From assembly GCA_041627475.1 (NCBI GenBank), contig JBFKQZ010000001.1:1-43747 (forward strand): a DNA stretch of 43,747 nucleotides, read 5' to 3'. Positions 1-7,172 of the stretch are shown here, in pieces. A program made the translations under genes and the position numbers. How positions within the stretch are numbered: the first letter of the stretch is position 1; each line of letters begins with the position of its first letter. The notes beneath the pieces are model-generated. The model was given only the letters and a program-made list of their open reading frames with translations, did not search any database and had not been told where the DNA came from. Source of the stretch: JBFGFG01 sp041627475 (GTDB lineage: Bacteria > Actinomycetota > Nitriliruptoria > Nitriliruptorales > Nitriliruptoraceae).

Positions 1-1
1 A

Positions 2-124
2 CCGCGTGGCGTCGTCGTCGTCGACGAGATCCCGCGGGGCAACAACCGCAAGGTCGACCGCGAGGCAGCGACCGCGATCGCCGTCGCCGCTGCCGAGCGC
101 GGCGACATGGTGACCGCGTCGTGA
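2..124 (+). CDS. C-terminal end of an AMP-binding acyl-CoA synthetase-like enzyme (5' truncated)
   Basis: Only the last 40 residues lie in the window. The frame opened at base 2 contains VVVDEIPRGNNRKVDREA, which resembles the A10 motif of the ANL superfamily (acyl-CoA synthetases and related adenylating enzymes), where the lysine of the R-K-V-D-R stretch would be the catalytic lysine of the mobile C-terminal subdomain. The stop TGA at 122-124 overlaps the GTG start of the next gene as GTGA, so the two are probably translationally coupled. The substrate cannot be inferred from this fragment, and the family call rests on one motif. Confidence 0.55.
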   Translation, partial: PRGVVVVDEIPRGNNRKVDREAATAIAVAAAERGDMVTAS

Positions 125-825
125 GGGTCGCCCGCAGACGTCGTGTCCTACCGGTCGACGACGAGACCGTCGACGCGGTCACGGTGGTCGTCCACCGTCC
201 GACGCGTCCCCGTGGGCCCGGCGTCCTGCTAACCCACGGAGCCGGCAAGGACCTCGACGCGCCCCACCTCGTCGCGCTGGCCGACGCGGTCGCCGCGACG
301 GGCGTGCTCGTGGTGCGGGCGAACCAGCCGTGGAAGCAGGCCGGTCGCGCCGTGCCGCCACGACCACCGCGGGCCCTGCCGGGCTACGCCGCCGTGGCGG
401 CCGCCGTGCGCACGACGTTCGGGCCGCGGCGGGGCTGGGTCGTCGGCGGCCACTCCAACGGGGCCCGGCTGACGACGCACGCGCTGGCCGACCCGGACCT
501 CGGCGTGCAGGCCGTCGGGGGACTGCTCGTGTCGTTCCCGCTGCACGCTCCCGGCAAGCCGATCGGGGACCGCATCGACCACTGGGCGGCCGTGACCCAC
601 CCCCTGCTGTTCGTCCAGGGCACGCACGACCCCTTCGGTGGCGTCGACGAGCTCGAGCAGGAGCTGCACCGGCTGGCCGGCGACGCGACGGTCCTCCCCG
701 TCGCCGGTGGCGACCACGGCCTCGCGGTCCCGTCGACCCGGTCCGACGACGGACGACGGCACGAGGGCGCCGACGTCGTCCCGCGCCTGGCCGATGACCT
801 CGCTGCGTGGATTCCCGAACACTGA
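121..825 (+). CDS. Alpha/beta hydrolase of the KANL3/Tex30-like (dienelactone hydrolase-related) type
   Basis: A 234-residue soluble alpha/beta hydrolase. The first strand and oxyanion region read VLLTHGAGKD. The nucleophile elbow is GGHSNGAR (G-x-S-x-G type, Ser at the centre). The acid is probably the Asp in GTHDPFGG and the base His in GGDHGLAV, giving a complete catalytic triad in the right order. No signal peptide is visible, so it should be cytoplasmic. The GTG start overlaps the preceding stop as GTGA. Bacterial members of this family are mostly uncharacterised hydrolases; the substrate is unknown. Its upstream partner looks like an acyl-activating enzyme, so an acyl ester or thioester substrate is conceivable but is only inference. 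Confidence 0.8.
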   Translation: MRVARRRRVLPVDDETVDAVTVVVHRPTRPRGPGVLLTHGAGKDLDAPHLVALADAVAATGVLVVRANQPWKQAGRAVPPRPPRALPGYAAVAAAVRTTFGPRRGWVVGGHSNGARLTTHALADPDLGVQAVGGLLVSFPLHAPGKPIGDRIDHWAAVTHPLLFVQGTHDPFGGVDELEQELHRLAGDATVLPVAGGDHGLAVPSTRSDDGRRHEGADVVPRLADDLAAWIPEH

Positions 826-846
826 CGGTGCGTCGGTGTAAAGTTC

Positions 847-852
847 TATAAC
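847..852 (+). promoter_or_regulatory. Putative -10 element of mscL (TATAAC)
   Basis: TATAAC differs from the consensus TATAAT only at the last base and stands out in GC-rich DNA. It leaves about 40 nt to the mscL start. No convincing -35 hexamer is seen. Confidence 0.4.
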
Positions 853-894
853 GCTGGATCCAACCAGTCTCACTAGTGCGGAGGTGTCATCGTG

Positions 895-1293
895 ATGCAG
901 GAGTTCAAGGAGTTCATCAACCGGGGGAGCGTGCTCGACCTCGCTGTCGCCGTCGTGCTCGGCGCGGCGTTCGCGCCGGTCGTCGGTGCGGTCGTCGACC
1001 GCGTCCTCATGCCGCTGATCGGCATGCTCGTCGGGCAGCCCAACTTCGACACGCTCGGCACGTTCGCGTGTGGGGCGGAGGGCGAGGGGTTGATCAACGG
1101 CTGTGCCGGCTCCGTCGGTGCCGTGATCACGGCGCTCATCAACTTCGTGCTCGTTGGCTTCGCGGTCTTCCTGGTCATCAAGGCCTACAACCGCATGCAG
1201 CGGGACGAGCCGGTCGAGGAGCCCGAGCCCGAGGCGGACCCCGAGGACATCGTGCTGCTGCGCGAGATCCGCGACTCGCTCGCCAACCGCTGA
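895..1293 (+). CDS. mscL: Large-conductance mechanosensitive channel MscL
   Basis: A membrane tension valve that opens on hypo-osmotic shock. The N-terminal amphipathic helix and TM1 match the family closely (QEFKEFINRGSVLDLAVAVVLGAAF), followed by a periplasmic loop with two cysteines (residues about 60-72), TM2 (ITALINFVLVGFAVFLVIKAYN) and a cytoplasmic C-terminal helix rich in Glu and Pro that ends DIVLLREIRDSL. The length of 132 residues is normal. ATG 895 is preferred because the strong ribosome site GGAGGTG (880-886) is 8 nt away; GTG 892 (5 nt away) adds one residue. The gene ends in a perfect hairpin shared with the convergent malic enzyme gene. Confidence 0.97.
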   Translation: MQEFKEFINRGSVLDLAVAVVLGAAFAPVVGAVVDRVLMPLIGMLVGQPNFDTLGTFACGAEGEGLINGCAGSVGAVITALINFVLVGFAVFLVIKAYNRMQRDEPVEEPEPEADPEDIVLLREIRDSLANR

Positions 1294-1324
1294 CACGCCA
1301 ACCGCTGCCACCGACGCACGACCG

Positions 1325-1354
1325 CGACGACCCGCCGAGCTCGGCGGGTCGTCG
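1325..1354. terminator. Bidirectional terminator between mscL and the malic enzyme gene
   Basis: A perfect 15-bp inverted repeat without spacer: CGACGACCCGCCGAG (1325-1339) followed by its exact reverse complement (1340-1354). It sits between two convergent stop codons (1291-1293 and 1359-1361), the expected place for a shared factor-independent terminator. No clear T-tract follows. Confidence 0.75.
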
Positions 1355-1358
1355 GCGT

Positions 1359-3029
1359 TCAGATCGGGACGCCCGGGTACTCCTCCGGTGGGTCCTCGTC
1401 GCCGGGCGTGCTCCCGGCCGGCGGCCCGGTCACCGGGACCGGCGCGGGCTCGGCTTCCGGCGGCTCGTCCGGGCTGTCCTCGGACACGGGCGTGATGCCC
1501 TTCGCCGCGAGCCGCTGCGCGCGGATCTGCTCGGCCGCCGCGTCCCCGTAGCGGCGGGCGACCGCGCGCTCCACCGCCCGGTGCGCGGCGTCGTGCGCCT
1601 GGGCACGCGTCTCGTCCTCGAGCGACCCGCGGCTGCCCGGCCGCACGAGGCCGAGCTCGCGGGCCTTCTCCGCCACGGTCTCTGCGACGCGGGGTGCGAC
1701 CGAGCGGTCGAACGGTGAGGGGATGATGTAGTCGGCGGCGAGCTCGTCGTCGCCGACGCAGTCGGCGATGGCCTCGGCGGCGGCGACCTTCATCTCGTCG
1801 TTGATCGTGGTCGCGGCGGCGTCGAGGAGGCCGCGGAAGACCCCCGGGAACGCGAGCACGTTGTTGATCTGGTTGGGGAAGTCGCTGCGCCCCGTCGCCA
1901 TGATGCGGACGTGCGGGCCCGCGACCTCGGGGTGGATCTCGGGCGTGGGGTTCGCCATCGCGAACACGACCCGGTCCTCGCTCATGGTCTGCACGAGCTC
2001 GAGCGGCAGGGTGTTCGGGCCCGAGACGCCGATGAAGACGTCCGCACCGGCCAGCGCCTCCGTCTTGCCACCACGAACGTCCCGCGGGTTGGTCTGCTTG
2101 GCCACGCGGCGGCGGATGGGGTCGGTGCCCCTGCGCTTCGCCTCGAGGATCCCGTCGACGTCGACGCCGATGATGTCCTCGACGCCGGCGGACTGCAGGA
2201 GGCCGATGATCGCGACGCCGGCTGCGCCGACGCCCTGCACGACGACCCGCAGGGACGACAGGTCGCGCTCGAGCAGCTTCGCCGCGTTGAGGAGGGCCGC
2301 GAGCACCACGATGGCCGTGCCGTGCTGGTCGTCGTGGAAGACGGGGATGTCGAGCCGCTGTCGCAGCTTGCCCTCGATCTCGAAGCAGCGCGGTGCGGCG
2401 ATGTCCTCGAGGTTGATGCCGCTGAACCCCTGTGCGATGCGGGCCACCGTGTCGACGAAGGTGTCGGGGTCCTTGTCGTCGACGAGGATCGGATAGGCGT
2501 CCACGCCACCGAAGGACTTCAGCAGCATGCACTTGCCCTCCATCACGGGCAGCGACGCCAGCGGGCCGATGTCGCCCAGACCCAGCACGGCCGAGCCGTC
2601 GGTCACGACGGCGACGGAGTTGCCCCGGATCGTGTGGCGGTAGGCGGCGACCGGGTCCTCGTCGATGAGCCGGCAGATCTTGGCGACGCCGGGGGTGTAG
2701 ACGATGGCGAGGTCGTTGGCGTCCTCGACGGCGATCTTGTTCTCGACCGAGATCTTGCCGCCCTCGTGCGCCGCGATCACGTCGTCCTCGAGCGCGAGGA
2801 CCTCGACGCCGTCGATCGCGTGGATCGCTGCGGCGACCTCCTCGCCGTGTGCCTCGTCGCGGCAGTCGATCGCCAGGTCGCGGAACACGACGTGGCGCTG
2901 TCCCCCGGTGCGCTCCGACGACGCGACGTCGCCGCCTGCGTCCTCGATCGCGCCGGCGACGCGGGCCAGCATCCCGGGCAGGTTCTCCAGCGCGACGCTG
3001 ACCGTCACACGGTGGGGGAGGAGGGCCAC
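1359..3029 (-). CDS. Malic enzyme with N-terminal ACT domain
   Basis: Oxidative decarboxylation of malate to pyruvate with NAD(P)+. The N-terminal 75 or so residues (HRVTVSVALENLPGMLARV and following) form an ACT regulatory domain, usually a sensor of an amino acid or other small effector. The malic N domain follows with the YTPGVAKIC signature, FHDDQHGTAIVV and the lysine region around MEGKCMLLKSFGG; the NAD(P)-binding domain has VQGVGAAGVAI. A Pro/Glu-rich tail of about 40 residues ends the protein. I chose GTG 3029: it has GAGG five nt upstream and begins just before the ACT strand; a longer frame to 3143 would add a low-complexity Arg/Pro stretch and run over the promoter. Length 556 aa. 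Cofactor preference cannot be read with confidence. Confidence 0.93.
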   Translation of the reverse strand: MALLPHRVTVSVALENLPGMLARVAGAIEDAGGDVASSERTGGQRHVVFRDLAIDCRDEAHGEEVAAAIHAIDGVEVLALEDDVIAAHEGGKISVENKIAVEDANDLAIVYTPGVAKICRLIDEDPVAAYRHTIRGNSVAVVTDGSAVLGLGDIGPLASLPVMEGKCMLLKSFGGVDAYPILVDDKDPDTFVDTVARIAQGFSGINLEDIAAPRCFEIEGKLRQRLDIPVFHDDQHGTAIVVLAALLNAAKLLERDLSSLRVVVQGVGAAGVAIIGLLQSAGVEDIIGVDVDGILEAKRRGTDPIRRRVAKQTNPRDVRGGKTEALAGADVFIGVSGPNTLPLELVQTMSEDRVVFAMANPTPEIHPEVAGPHVRIMATGRSDFPNQINNVLAFPGVFRGLLDAAATTINDEMKVAAAEAIADCVGDDELAADYIIPSPFDRSVAPRVAETVAEKARELGLVRPGSRGSLEDETRAQAHDAAHRAVERAVARRYGDAAAEQIRAQRLAAKGITPVSEDSPDEPPEAEPAPVPVTGPPAGSTPGDEDPPEEYPGVPI

Positions 3030-3057
3030 GGCGACCTCGGGAGTTGGGCGGGGGGCG

Positions 3058-3063
3058 AGGGTA
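3058..3063 (-). promoter_or_regulatory. Putative -10 element of the malic enzyme gene (TACCCT)
   Basis: TACCCT read on the minus strand fits the actinobacterial TAnnnT pattern, 28 nt before the GTG at 3029. It lies in the 134-bp divergent region shared with the transketolase gene. Confidence 0.45.
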
Positions 3064-3121
3064 GACCGCGTGGACGCGGAACCCGTCCGGCGTCGGGGTG
3101 GGGAACGGCGCGGTCGCGCCG

Positions 3122-3127
3122 TAGCCT
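3122..3127 (+). promoter_or_regulatory. Putative -10 element of tkt (TAGCCT)
   Basis: TAGCCT, 36 nt before the GTG start at 3164. The same hexamer recurs before four other genes in the window, which strengthens the call. Confidence 0.55.
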
Positions 3128-3163
3128 CGCGACCGGGCAGCACAACCTCCTGAGGACTCGGCC

Positions 3164-5170
3164 GTGGCAGACACCCAGACCAGTGACGTGACGCAGGCGT
3201 CGATCAACACGATCCGCACCCTGGCGATGGACGCGGTGCAAGCGGCGAACTCGGGCCATCCGGGGATGCCGATGGGCTGTGCGCCCATGGCGTACGTGCT
3301 GTACCGCGAGGCGATGCGCCACGACCCGGCCGCGCCCGGCTGGTGGGCGCGTGACCGGTTCGTGCTGTCGGCGGGCCACGGCTCGATGCTGCTCTACGCC
3401 GCGCTCCACCTCGCCGGCTACGAGCGCCCGACGATGGACGACATCAGGCAGTTCCGCCAGTGGGGCTCGGTCACGGCCGGACACCCCGAGTCCTACGAGC
3501 TCGCCGGGGTCGAGACCACCACCGGCCCGCTCGGCCAGGGGCTCGCGACGGGTGTCGGCATGGCGCTCGCCGCCGAGAAGCTGTCGTCCGAGTTCGACCC
3601 CGAGGGCGTGGGCCTGTTCCCGCAGCGGGTGTACGGCATCGTCTCGGACGGTGACCTCATGGAGGGCGTCGCCGCCGAGGCGGCGTCCCTGGCGGGCCAC
3701 CTCCGGCTCGGGCGGCTCGTCTACCTCTACGACGACAACAAGATCACCATCGACGGCGGCACCGACATCGCGTTCAGCGAGGACGTGCTCGGGCGCTTCG
3801 ACGCCTACGGCTGGCACACCGACCGGGTCGCCGACGTCACCGACCTGGACGCGCTGCGCGCCGCCATCGCCGCTGCCGAGGCCGACGACCGGCCGAGCCT
3901 GATCGCGGTCCGGACCGTCATCGGGCACGGCTCGCCGTCCAAGGCAGGGACCTCGTCGAGCCACGGCTCGCCGCTGGGCGACGAGGAGATCGCCCGCACC
4001 AAGGAGGCGCTCGGCTGGCCGTACAGCGAGCCGTTCACCGTGCCGGACGAGGTCCGCGAGCACATGGACGCCCGCGAGGTCGGGGCGGCCGCCCACGAGG
4101 CCTGGGGCGCGCTCTACGCCACGTGGAAGGGCGACCACCCCGACCGTGCCGCCGAGCTCGAGCGACGGATGGCCGGCGAGCTCCCGGACGGCTGGCAGGA
4201 CGCACTGCCGGACGCCACCGAGGGCAAGGCCACACGCGCCAACTCCGGCGAGGTCATCAACGCCCTCGTGGACGTCCTGCCCGAGCTGGTCGGTGGTTCG
4301 GCGGACCTCGCCGGCTCCAACAACACCGACGTGGAGGGCGCCGGCGACTTCTCGGCCGACGACCGCACCGGGCGCAACCTGCGCTTCGGCGTGCGCGAGC
4401 ACGCCATGGGAGCGATCGGCAACGGGATGGCGCTGCACGGTGGCTTCATCCCGTACGTCGCGACGTTCCTCATCTTCACCGACTACGCCCGCGCGGCGAT
4501 CCGCCTCGCCGCGCTGATGGGCCAGCGCGTCGTCTGGGTGGCCACCCACGACTCGATCGGCCTCGGCGAGGACGGCCCGACGCACCAGCCCGTCGAGCAC
4601 GTCGCGTCGCTGCGTGCGATGCCCAACTGCACCGTGCTGCGTCCGGCCGACGCCGACGAGGTCGTGGGGGCCTGGGCCGCTGCGCTGCAGCACGACGGGC
4701 CGACCATTCTCGCGCTCACGCGTCAGGGACTGCCGGCGCTCGGTGAAAAGCCGGGTGGCGCGGTCGCCGCGGTCGCCCGTGGCGGCTACGTCCTGCGGGA
4801 CGCCACCAACGACGACGGCCAGCCCGACGTGATCCTGATCGGGACGGGCTCCGAGGTGCAGCTGGCGGTCGAGGCCGCCGAGACGCTGGCCGCGGACGGC
4901 ATCGCCGCTCGGGTCGTCTCGATGCCGAGCTGGGAGCTGTTCGCCGAGCAGGACGCTGCCTACCGCAACGAGGTCCTGCCGCTGGAGGTCCCCAACCGCG
5001 TCTCGGTCGAGGCCGGAACGACCTTCGGCTGGGAGCGCCACGTGGGCATCGACGGCGAGGCGGTCGGCCTTGACCGCTTCGGTGCGTCCGCGCCGGCCGA
5101 GGTGCTCTTCGAGGAGTTCGGGATCACAGCCGATGCCGTCGTCGACGCAGCCCGTCGCGTCCTGGGCTGA
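3164..5170 (+). CDS. tkt: Transketolase
   Basis: Thiamine-diphosphate enzyme that moves two-carbon ketol units between sugar phosphates in the non-oxidative pentose phosphate pathway. The N-terminal Pyr/PP region shows NSGHPGMPMGCAPM, ETTTGPLGQGLATGVGMA (cofactor site) and the GDG motif SDGDLMEGVAAEAASLAG followed by DDNKITIDG. The middle domain has NLRFGVREHAMGAIGNGMALHGG with the activating Glu, and DGPTHQPVEHVASLRAMPN; the C-terminal domain has EAGTTFGWERHVGIDG. Length 668 aa is typical. GTG 3164 has TGAGGA (3151-3156) at normal distance. It is divergent from the malic enzyme gene. No transaldolase or glucose-6-phosphate dehydrogenase gene follows it here. Confidence 0.97.
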   Translation: MADTQTSDVTQASINTIRTLAMDAVQAANSGHPGMPMGCAPMAYVLYREAMRHDPAAPGWWARDRFVLSAGHGSMLLYAALHLAGYERPTMDDIRQFRQWGSVTAGHPESYELAGVETTTGPLGQGLATGVGMALAAEKLSSEFDPEGVGLFPQRVYGIVSDGDLMEGVAAEAASLAGHLRLGRLVYLYDDNKITIDGGTDIAFSEDVLGRFDAYGWHTDRVADVTDLDALRAAIAAAEADDRPSLIAVRTVIGHGSPSKAGTSSSHGSPLGDEEIARTKEALGWPYSEPFTVPDEVREHMDAREVGAAAHEAWGALYATWKGDHPDRAAELERRMAGELPDGWQDALPDATEGKATRANSGEVINALVDVLPELVGGSADLAGSNNTDVEGAGDFSADDRTGRNLRFGVREHAMGAIGNGMALHGGFIPYVATFLIFTDYARAAIRLAALMGQRVVWVATHDSIGLGEDGPTHQPVEHVASLRAMPNCTVLRPADADEVVGAWAAALQHDGPTILALTRQGLPALGEKPGGAVAAVARGGYVLRDATNDDGQPDVILIGTGSEVQLAVEAAETLAADGIAARVVSMPSWELFAEQDAAYRNEVLPLEVPNRVSVEAGTTFGWERHVGIDGEAVGLDRFGASAPAEVLFEEFGITADAVVDAARRVLG

Positions 5171-5191
5171 CCCCACCGCCGCGTTCCGTGC

Positions 5192-5221
5192 GTGGCTCGC
5201 CCGACATATCGTGCGAGCCAC
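5192..5221 (+). promoter_or_regulatory. Palindrome flanking the -10 box of the beta-glucosidase gene
   Basis: GTGGCTCGC (5192-5200) and its exact reverse complement GCGAGCCAC (5213-5221) are separated by 12 nt that contain TATCGT (5207-5212), a TAnnnT -10 candidate 29 nt before the TTG start. The half-site centres are 21 bp apart, two helical turns, as in dimeric repressor operators. It could instead be a tkt terminator, but a -10 hexamer in the spacer favours an operator. Confidence 0.5.
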
Positions 5222-5241
5222 TCACACGATGGAGGTAGTGA

Positions 5242-6639
5242 TTGGCCGCACCGCCGACGGAGCCCACGCGTGAGGTGAGGCCGGGCGACCTGCCGGACGG
5301 GTTCGTGCTCGGCACGGCCACCTCGAGCTACCAGATCGAGGGTGCGGTGACCGCCGACGGACGCGGGCGGTCGATCTGGGACGCGCTCGCGTGGCGTCCC
5401 GGTGCGATCGCCGACGGCAGCAGTGGCGACCCGGCGTGCGACCACTACCGCCGCTGGGAGGAGGACCTGGACCTCCTCGCGGAGCTGGGCGTGGACAGCT
5501 ACCGGTTCTCCGTGGCGTGGCCGCGCATCCAGCCCAACGGTCGCGGGAAGCCGCTGCAGGCCGGGCTCGACTTCTACGACCGGCTCGTGGACGGGCTGCT
5601 CGAGCGCGGCATCGCCCCGAACGTCACGCTCTACCACTGGGACCTGCCGGCCGCGCTCGAGGACGACCTCGGGGGGTGGCGGCACCGAGACACGGCCGGG
5701 CGGTTCGCGGACTACGCCCTTCACGTGGCGACGCGGCTCGCCGACCGCGTGCCGACGTGGGCGACGCTGAACGAGCCGTGGTGCTCGGCCTTCCTCGGCT
5801 ACGAGCGTGGCATCCACGCGCCGGGGGAGACCGACGAGGCCGGTGCCGTGCGGGCCGCCCACAACCTGCTGGTCGGCCACGGCCTCGCGGTCCAGGCCCT
5901 GCGCAGCGTCGGTGCCACCGCGGTGGGGATCGTGCTGAACCTCCACCGGGTCGACCCGGCCACCGACCGCGAGGGTGACCGCGACGCCGCCGAACGCGTC
6001 GACGGGACGCAGAATCGGTGGTGGCTCGGAGCGCTGGCGGGTGACTTCCCCGAGGACGTGGTCGCCAACAGCATCGCGCCGTTCGTCGAGCTCGAGACGC
6101 TGTCGCGCGACGGCGACGCCGAGCTGTGCGCCGAACCGCTCGACTGGCTCGGCGTCAACAGCTACGGCCCGCAGGTCGTCGCGACCGGTGACGACGCGAC
6201 GCACCGCCCGGCCGGGCCGGGGCTGGACGGCATCGTCCACGTGCCCGCACACGCTGACGAGCCCACCAACATGCTCGGGTGGCGGATCGACGCCGAGCGG
6301 GCGGCTGCCGTCCTGCACCAGGCCCACGAGTTCCTGCCCGACCTGCCGGTCACGGTGACCGAGAACGGCATCCCGCTGCCCGACGAGGTCGGTGCGGATG
6401 GTGCGGTGCACGACCCGGCGCGCGTGGCCTACCTCACCGATCACCTCGCCGCGATGCTGGACACGCGCGCCGAGGGCGTGCCGCTGGCGGGCTACCACGC
6501 CTGGTCGCTGCTGGACAACTTCGAGTGGGCCCACGGCTACCCGCCGCGCTTCGGGATCGTCCACGTGGACTTCGCGACGCAGGAGCGCACGCCGAAGGAC
6601 AGCTACCGGTGGCTGCAGGAGCTGGCACGCGGCCGGTGA
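5242..6639 (+). CDS. Beta-glucosidase, glycoside hydrolase family 1
   Basis: Retaining beta-glycosidase with a TIM barrel that releases terminal beta-linked sugars from oligosaccharides. The family signature FVLGTATSSYQIEG is near the N-terminus; the acid/base Glu is residue 178 in TLNEPW and the nucleophile Glu is residue 374 in VTENG. The aglycone/glycone region WSLLDNFEWAHGY is intact. Length 465 aa, no signal peptide, so it acts on imported sugars. The start is taken as TTG 5242 because GGAGGT (5231-5236) lies five nt upstream; an in-frame GTG at 5275 would also keep the domain whole. A palindrome around the presumed -10 box suggests repression until sugar is present, but no LacI-type gene is adjacent. 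Confidence 0.95.
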   Translation: MAAPPTEPTREVRPGDLPDGFVLGTATSSYQIEGAVTADGRGRSIWDALAWRPGAIADGSSGDPACDHYRRWEEDLDLLAELGVDSYRFSVAWPRIQPNGRGKPLQAGLDFYDRLVDGLLERGIAPNVTLYHWDLPAALEDDLGGWRHRDTAGRFADYALHVATRLADRVPTWATLNEPWCSAFLGYERGIHAPGETDEAGAVRAAHNLLVGHGLAVQALRSVGATAVGIVLNLHRVDPATDREGDRDAAERVDGTQNRWWLGALAGDFPEDVVANSIAPFVELETLSRDGDAELCAEPLDWLGVNSYGPQVVATGDDATHRPAGPGLDGIVHVPAHADEPTNMLGWRIDAERAAAVLHQAHEFLPDLPVTVTENGIPLPDEVGADGAVHDPARVAYLTDHLAAMLDTRAEGVPLAGYHAWSLLDNFEWAHGYPPRFGIVHVDFATQERTPKDSYRWLQELARGR

Positions 6640-6650
6640 TGCAGCGATCA

Positions 6651-6670
6651 CGAATTGTCCGTACAATTCG
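6651..6670 (+). promoter_or_regulatory. Operator with embedded -10 element upstream of the rhodanese lipoprotein gene
   Basis: Perfect palindrome CGAATTGT-CCGT-ACAATTCG. The -10 hexamer TACAAT (6662-6667), five of six consensus bases, is part of the right half, 33 nt before the GTG start. The core TGTCCGTACA recurs in the palindrome at 35673-35688 with a -10 box at the same offset. A bound repressor would block RNA polymerase directly. Confidence 0.65.
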
Positions 6671-6700
6671 CCGCGTCACCGACTCCCGCTGAGGACCCCC

Positions 6701-7111
6701 GTGCCGCGCTCCCTCACCACCGCACTCGTCGCCGTCGCACTGGCCGCCGTGCTCGCCGCCTGTTCCGACAGCGGGACGGCCACCACCGGGGTCCGGGTCG
6801 ACGACGCCGAGGCCGTCGCCGCGCTGCTCGAGACCGAGCCCGACCGCGTCGTCATCGACGTCCGCACGCCGGAGGAGTTCGCCGCAGGGCACCTCGAGGG
6901 CGCCGTCCTCGTGGACTTCAACGCGCCGGACTTCGCGGCACGGATCGCCGAGTTCGACCCGGAGGGCGACTACGTCATCTACTGCCGCTCCGGCAACCGC
7001 TCGGCCGGTGCGCGCGACGTGATGACCGAGCAGGGCTTCACCGACGTCGTCGACGTCGAGGGCGGGATCCTCGCGTGGGACCGGGCCGGCCTGCCGATCG
7101 TGACCGGCTGA
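6701..7111 (+). CDS. Rhodanese-domain lipoprotein
   Basis: A 136-residue exported protein. Residues 1-21 are a lipoprotein signal (RSLTTALVAVALAAVLAAC, lipobox LAAC), so the mature protein is anchored outside the membrane by Cys21. The rest is one rhodanese homology domain: VVIDVRTPEEFAAGHLEGA, then the active-site loop YCRSGNRSAGA with the catalytic Cys that carries a persulfide, then EGGILAWDRAGLP. The loop C-R-S-G-N-R is typical of single-domain sulfurtransferases. GTG 6701 has TGAGGA upstream. A palindromic operator covers its -10 box, so expression is probably induced by a specific signal; sulfur donors, cyanide or thiol stress are guesses. The natural substrate is unknown. Confidence 0.93.
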   Translation: MPRSLTTALVAVALAAVLAACSDSGTATTGVRVDDAEAVAALLETEPDRVVIDVRTPEEFAAGHLEGAVLVDFNAPDFAARIAEFDPEGDYVIYCRSGNRSAGARDVMTEQGFTDVVDVEGGILAWDRAGLPIVTG

Positions 7112-7117
7112 CGCACC

Positions 7118-7133
7118 TGCGCCCCGCGGCGCA
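7118..7133 (+). terminator. Possible short terminator after the rhodanese gene
   Basis: TGCGCC-CCGC-GGCGCA, a six-bp stem seven nt after the stop codon. There is no T-run, so the call is weak. Confidence 0.3.
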
Positions 7134-7143
7134 CGGCGACGAT

Positions 7144-7149
7144 TAGGTT
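7144..7149 (+). promoter_or_regulatory. Putative -10 element of the cupredoxin/beta-helix operon (TAGGTT)
   Basis: TAGGTT, 23 nt before GTG 7173; GGGAGGAG between them is the ribosome site. Confidence 0.5.
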
Positions 7150-7172
7150 GCCGCTCACGGGAGGAGCGGTGC

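Noticed and set aside
1911..3191. Plus-strand frame of about 430 codons
   Set aside because: Antisense shadow of the malic enzyme gene with no domain signal or ribosome site.
229..3288. Minus-strand open frame of about 1,000 codons
   Set aside because: It crosses mscL and runs out of frame through the malic enzyme gene; the product is Arg/Gly/Pro low-complexity, a shadow of GC-rich codon use.
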